DNA of 9,055 nucleotides from an uncultured Anaerolineae bacterium. Its GTDB lineage: Bacteria; Chloroflexota; Anaerolineae; Anaerolineales; Villigracilaceae. Location of the stretch: the NCBI GenBank assembly GCA_903882765.1, contig CAIRYE010000388.1, forward strand, positions 1 through 9,055. The letters are read 5' to 3'. Shown here piece by piece: positions 5,534 through 9,055 of the stretch. Numbering within the stretch: position 1 is the stretch's first letter; each line of letters begins with the position of its first letter. A program made the translations under genes and the position numbers. Under the pieces are notes generated by a model. That model saw only the letters and a list, made by a program, of their open reading frames with translations, did not search any database and had not been told where the DNA came from.

Positions 5534-6700
5534 TTAGATCTGTGTTACCGGCATATTTTTATCATGCAACTCTTGGAAGGAAACTGGCGGCAAGGCAAAA
5601 TCATCAGGTAATGGGCAAAAATCAAAAACAGAAGGCGCGGTTTCATCCGTGAATTTATGCTTAGAAAGCAAAGCATGGTTTTTTAGATCATAGTGTAGGA
5701 AAGAACTTCCATCACCGAGCAACAATGTACCGTCCGGCAATTCTCTAGCGCCTCGTAAGAATTTTGAACCGAGTTTATCCCGCCAGTAGATCTCACCGTT
5801 CTCCAAACTGAAATGGATGAGTTCACCATCAGTAGAATTTAGATAAATTCCACTACCATCTTTGAGTTCCCTAACACTATGGCTAGGAACACTTGAACCA
5901 AAGAAATGCATAACCAAACGAACATTTAGGTCTTTATCGATCCTTGCTACCGCGCTATACCCTTTGGCAGCCTGAATGATCATTTCCCCTTTTGTTTCGG
6001 TTACCTTTGTGAATACATATCTTCGCAGGAATGAATTGATCGCGATGAAATACTTCCAAATTCCATATCGTACTAATTTATATTTTATTGAAAGAAGCGA
6101 TGAAAAATCAGAATTTTTTAATAAGCCTAAAGAAATCAACAAGTCTCCGTTAGTCATCCGAAAAACGCTATTAATATGAGCCTTGTCCGTTTCAACAGTG
6201 TCATGAGTTCGCGGGTCTCTAAAATTTATGTTGCCTTGATGGATTTGCTTATCGCTTATAAAGGGTAATGTCTTCCACTCTATGTCATCGAGCAATGGTT
6301 GCATTTTTCGGCAATCAAGATTCTTCAATAACTTACCATGGTAATCAAAACAAAGCAATTGATCATTATCTGTGCTGGTTACCCAAATTTCATTTTCTCC
6401 AAGAACAAGTTCATGAATTGAAGCGCAAGAAGGGTGAAAAATAACACTAACAGGCTTCCAGTTCTTATCATAAACAAAAATTGTAGAAGAAGTGACGAAG
6501 GCGATCTTGTCCTTGTATATACTAAATCCTTTTAGCCCACGCATTCCGCCTCGTGGATTAGGGTTTTCCTTTAAGAAAGGTGCTTCCAATATCGTATTTT
6601 TTTGGATAACTTCTTTTTTCTCAAAATCATAGACAAACATGTAACCAGATGGTTGACCGAACGGAACGTGCCTATTGGTAGTTGATATTAAAAATTTCAT
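5534..6700 (-). CDS. predicted beta-propeller protein, copy B
   Basis: 388 residues, of unknown function, paralogous to the gene directly upstream along almost its full length (roughly half the residues agree by eye). Repeated blade-like units end in strands such as GELIHFSLENGEI and LLLGDGSSFLHYDL. Shared landmarks are QPSG near 16-19, PNPRGGMRG (47-55), FHPSCASIHEL (His89, His96), FRDPRTHD (His166), KAHINSV (His175), VPSHSVRELKDG (His274) and KFLRGARELPDG. A basic aromatic stretch near 205-230 interrupts the blades. No signal peptide or membrane segment is seen, so it is probably cytoplasmic. The His-centred blade motifs faintly recall the DUF4915/TIGR03032 group, which I cannot confirm. 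Its ATG overlaps the upstream stop (ATGA, 6700-6697), indicating translational coupling. It sits between a glycosyltransferase pair partner and a flippase, so a role in glycan synthesis is inferred only from context. Confidence 0.85.
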   Translation of the reverse strand: MKFLISTTNRHVPFGQPSGYMFVYDFEKKEVIQKNTILEAPFLKENPNPRGGMRGLKGFSIYKDKIAFVTSSTIFVYDKNWKPVSVIFHPSCASIHELVLGENEIWVTSTDNDQLLCFDYHGKLLKNLDCRKMQPLLDDIEWKTLPFISDKQIHQGNINFRDPRTHDTVETDKAHINSVFRMTNGDLLISLGLLKNSDFSSLLSIKYKLVRYGIWKYFIAINSFLRRYVFTKVTETKGEMIIQAAKGYSAVARIDKDLNVRLVMHFFGSSVPSHSVRELKDGSGIYLNSTDGELIHFSLENGEIYWRDKLGSKFLRGARELPDGTLLLGDGSSFLHYDLKNHALLSKHKFTDETAPSVFDFCPLPDDFALPPVSFQELHDKNMPVTQI

Positions 6701-7890
6701 AGTTTTTTCTCTTTGATTGTTGATAATTGATCAACTGGCATCAAGGAATTATGAAGGGATAAGAAGGATTCTGGTGGAATCGAATAATTTGAAGGCAATA
6801 CAGTAAAGTCAAAGATGGCTTCCATTTTATCAGGTGAAACGATGGCAGAGAAGATTTCCTTGTGGTTGCGTAGATCATAATGAATCAATTTATTGTTATC
6901 ACCAAGGATCAATGTTCCATCCGACAGCTCCGTAGCGCCTCTCAAAAACTTATCGCCAACCTGGTCTACCGATAGGATCTCACCATTTTCCGGGTTGAAG
7001 TGAAACAACTCACCGCTGGTCGTTTTGAGATATATGGCTGTTCCATCCTTCAACGCTCGTACGCTATGGCTAGGTGCGGTAGCGGCAGGCAAGGTAATCA
7101 CCTTCGTTACTGTACCATCTTTTTTGACCCGGACAATCGCGCTGGAACCTTTTGCAGGCTGTACAACCAACTCACCGCTATGACGATTTTTCATTTTGAA
7201 AAAGTTTTTTCTAAAGAACCGGTTTAGGTCTTCAAAGGTTTCCCAAAGGCGCATTCGTATCAACCAATTCTTTACATACAACAAGCGTTGATGGCTTTGC
7301 TGTTTTAATAACCCGCAAGATAAAAGAAGATCTCCATCCGCCATCATGCTAAGCCCATTGGTATGAGAAGCATCGGCAAAAACCTCGTCATGTGTGCGCG
7401 GATCTCTAAAATCGATCTTTCCAGCCATGATCTGCTCTTTGGTTTGAAAAATCGGAGGATTCCATTTTGGATCTTTTATGATATCGGCAAAAGTTCGTGT
7501 GTCGTAATAATTCAACAATTTCCCAGTGAAATCGAGCTGGCATAAGAGATCATTTCGGGCGCTGGTGACCCAAATGGTTTCACCATCCAAAACAATATCA
7601 TGTACACCAGCACAACTAGGATGATAAAAATAAGTAAGGGGTGTCCATTTTTCATCATATAAAAATATTGTTGAGGCATTCGAAATAGCAATTCGATTAC
7701 CAATTACACTGATCCCTTTCGAACCCCTTAAACCACCGCGAGGGTTCGGATTCTCTATTCGGTAAGGCGGTTCGATGATCTCGCAACTGCGAACTACTTC
7801 CCTTTTTTCTAAATCGAAAACGATAATATGCCCAGAAGGTTGATCGACTGGAGTATGGCGGCTAGATGTAGATACTAAAATTGTGGTCAT
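6697..7890 (-). CDS. predicted beta-propeller protein, copy A
   Basis: 397 residues, of unknown function and paralogous to the following gene. It opens with ILVSTSSRHTPVDQPSG, then PNPRGGLRGSKG (48-59), YHPSCAGVHDIV (His90, His97), FRDPRTHDEV (His167), ASHTNGL (His176), APSHSVRALKDG (His275) and KFLRGATELSDG. Strand-turn units such as IWVTSARNDLLCQLDFTGKL and AIYLKTTSGELFHFNPENGE are typical of beta-propeller blades. Residues about 202-232 form a helical-looking insert rich in Arg, Lys, Phe and Trp, matched in copy B. No signal peptide. Conserved His residues recurring in equivalent blade positions could line a binding face, but no catalytic motif is recognised. It follows the glycosyltransferase by 14 bases with only a weak purine-rich ribosome site (GAGAAAG), and its stop overlaps the start of copy B. 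A stable or sequential pair of products is plausible. Confidence 0.87.
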   Translation of the reverse strand: MTTILVSTSSRHTPVDQPSGHIIVFDLEKREVVRSCEIIEPPYRIENPNPRGGLRGSKGISVIGNRIAISNASTIFLYDEKWTPLTYFYHPSCAGVHDIVLDGETIWVTSARNDLLCQLDFTGKLLNYYDTRTFADIIKDPKWNPPIFQTKEQIMAGKIDFRDPRTHDEVFADASHTNGLSMMADGDLLLSCGLLKQQSHQRLLYVKNWLIRMRLWETFEDLNRFFRKNFFKMKNRHSGELVVQPAKGSSAIVRVKKDGTVTKVITLPAATAPSHSVRALKDGTAIYLKTTSGELFHFNPENGEILSVDQVGDKFLRGATELSDGTLILGDNNKLIHYDLRNHKEIFSAIVSPDKMEAIFDFTVLPSNYSIPPESFLSLHNSLMPVDQLSTIKEKKL

Positions 7891-7904
7891 TATTGGAACT
7901 TTCT

Positions 7905-8990
7905 CTATTGGTTTAATAGATCAGCATAGATCTGTAAATGTTTTTTTATTGAAATTTCTTTTGAAAAAGTGCTGGCCACATATTTGCAGCCCGCCTCTCC
8001 TAGTAATCTCCACTTATCATTTTCGAGTAATTGGTTCAAGCCGTTTTCGAAATTGTCATCGGTAACAAAAATACCAAATTTTGACGAAAATTCATCCGGA
8101 TCGACCGAACTAAGAATCGCGCACTTATTAGCGCAAGCTTCAATGAAGGAATTGGGCAACCCTTCGCGGGCAGCCGTGTTGATAAGGATCCAACTACGAG
8201 ATAACATGTCGGTTAATTTGTGATTCTCAAACTGATTGATAAACCCAGTTAGCTCAATATTCTTACATTGCACAGCTAGATCGCGTAATTTTTTGTCATA
8301 AACCGAGTCGCGGCTAGCACCGGTCATGATGAAATGAACTTGCGGGAATTTTTTTGCTAGTTCAATCACAAGTTCCGGGCGTTTACGGCGATCCCAGCGC
8401 CCTACATATATAACCGTAGGAGTTTTATCCTTCTTTGGTTCGAGAACTATTTCCACAGGGGTAGGTAAAAATTCAGGGTCAGCCCTGAGTAAATATTTTG
8501 AATGTGCCCTTTTTTTCAATAAATTTGCGGCAACAAACCTGCGATGCGCTATACGCACAGCATGATGAACCAAAAAATTATCTTCATAAAACCAATTGAA
8601 AAGCACCTGGAACTTGCTGAGGGATGGTAATTGAAATTCGATCAGCCAATCAGAGGCGAGGCGGGTATCGCGAAAAGTTACGATGTGTTTTTTATCTGGG
8701 TGAAACAATCGAGCTAAAAAAGTACCAAACGAGGGTTCTTCTGAATGAAAAATATCAGCATCACATTCTTGGTAGATCTTGAACATTTCTAACGGTTTTT
8801 TTATGTCAAAACCGATCACCCTAATGCCATCTAGCATTTCAATTTTTGCTTGACCATTTCTGCGTGGAACAATCGCGGACACCTGCACTCCGTTTTTAGC
8901 TAGTTCCCGACCAATGGTCCGAGTAGCTCGGCCAAAACCACCGTATTTTCCCCAAGCAAAAATTTCAACGCTCAATAAACAGATATGCAT
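7905..8990 (-). CDS. glycosyltransferase, GT4 family (GT-B fold)
   Basis: 361-residue retaining glycosyltransferase of the GT4 type, which moves a sugar from a nucleotide-sugar donor to a growing lipid-linked glycan at the cytoplasmic face of the membrane. The N-terminal Rossmann domain starts MHICLLSVEIFAWGKYGGFG, with the glycine-rich acceptor loop at 14-20, followed by a helix in which ELAKNGVQVSAIVPR is typical. The second domain opens with VIYVGRWDRRKRPELVIELA (193-212), the donor-domain signature. The EX7E motif is intact (Glu276 and Glu284, in REGLPNSFIEA). Length matches the family. GGTGA-like sequence stands about 5 bases before the ATG, and an extended -10 promoter lies upstream, so this is probably the first gene of the surface glycan operon. 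Donor and acceptor cannot be assigned. Confidence 0.93.
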   Translation of the reverse strand: MHICLLSVEIFAWGKYGGFGRATRTIGRELAKNGVQVSAIVPRRNGQAKIEMLDGIRVIGFDIKKPLEMFKIYQECDADIFHSEEPSFGTFLARLFHPDKKHIVTFRDTRLASDWLIEFQLPSLSKFQVLFNWFYEDNFLVHHAVRIAHRRFVAANLLKKRAHSKYLLRADPEFLPTPVEIVLEPKKDKTPTVIYVGRWDRRKRPELVIELAKKFPQVHFIMTGASRDSVYDKKLRDLAVQCKNIELTGFINQFENHKLTDMLSRSWILINTAAREGLPNSFIEACANKCAILSSVDPDEFSSKFGIFVTDDNFENGLNQLLENDKWRLLGEAGCKYVASTFSKEISIKKHLQIYADLLNQ

Positions 8991-9022
8991 CGCTCACCCT
9001 TTGATTTTATGTTAACATTTTT

Positions 9023-9031
9023 ATTATATCA
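9023..9031 (-). promoter_or_regulatory. extended -10 promoter of the polysaccharide operon
   Basis: Minus strand TGATATAAT: a perfect TATAAT (9028-9023) with the TG of an extended -10 element one base upstream (9031-9030). No good -35 is visible, which is usual for extended -10 promoters. Transcription would start near 9016, about 25 bases before the glycosyltransferase ATG. Confidence 0.65.
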
Positions 9032-9055
9032 GTTACATATTATTTTAATTGTTTA

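Noticed and set aside
7000..8223. Plus-strand frames across the propeller and glycosyltransferase genes
   Set aside because: Antisense shadows of strongly supported genes, without initiation signals.
1..9055. CRISPR arrays, insertion sequences, tRNA or rRNA genes
   Set aside because: No regularly spaced repeats, transposase-like frames, terminal inverted repeats or RNA gene signatures were seen on either strand.

Overview
The window is bacterial. Every well-supported gene lies on the minus strand, so transcription runs from the right edge to the left edge. It holds two transcription units: a cell-surface polysaccharide block on the right (about 9031 to 2571) and an aromatic amino acid block on the left (about 2544 to 1, cut by the window edge). 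Base composition is moderate to slightly AT-rich and the promoters look like ordinary sigma70 sites. The DAHP synthases are of the Thermotoga/Bacillus type with an N-terminal ferredoxin-like domain, and the chorismate mutase is the Bacillus AroH fold. This excludes an enteric-type organism and fits phyla such as Chloroflexota, Firmicutes or Cyanobacteria, but I cannot fix the phylum.

Polysaccharide block, in transcription order: a GT4-family glycosyltransferase (8990-7905) behind an extended -10 promoter; two paralogous predicted beta-propeller proteins (7890-6697 and 6700-5534) whose genes overlap by ATGA; a Wzx-like polysaccharide flippase (5516-4197); a gap of about 410 bases holding a weak small plus-strand ORF, a TATAAT box and a small hairpin with a U run; and a polysaccharide pyruvyl transferase family protein (3783-2596) followed by a terminator hairpin. 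Together these suggest assembly, export and pyruvyl decoration of a surface glycan. The propeller pair has no assigned role.

Aromatic block: a TTGACG-N17-TAGAAT promoter drives a transcript that begins almost at once with a 26-codon leader peptide in which nine residues are Phe or Tyr (five Phe, four Tyr, no Trp). After its stop codon comes a strong intrinsic terminator directly in front of the Shine-Dalgarno site of aroH (chorismate mutase), which is followed by two tandem DAHP synthase genes. A segment at the end of the leader ORF can pair either with an upstream segment or with the 5' arm of the terminator. The layout is that of a classical ribosome-stalling attenuator sensing charged tRNA-Phe and tRNA-Tyr, and the genes it controls are the first enzyme of the shikimate pathway (twice) and the enzyme committing chorismate to Phe and Tyr. 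This is the most interesting system in the window.
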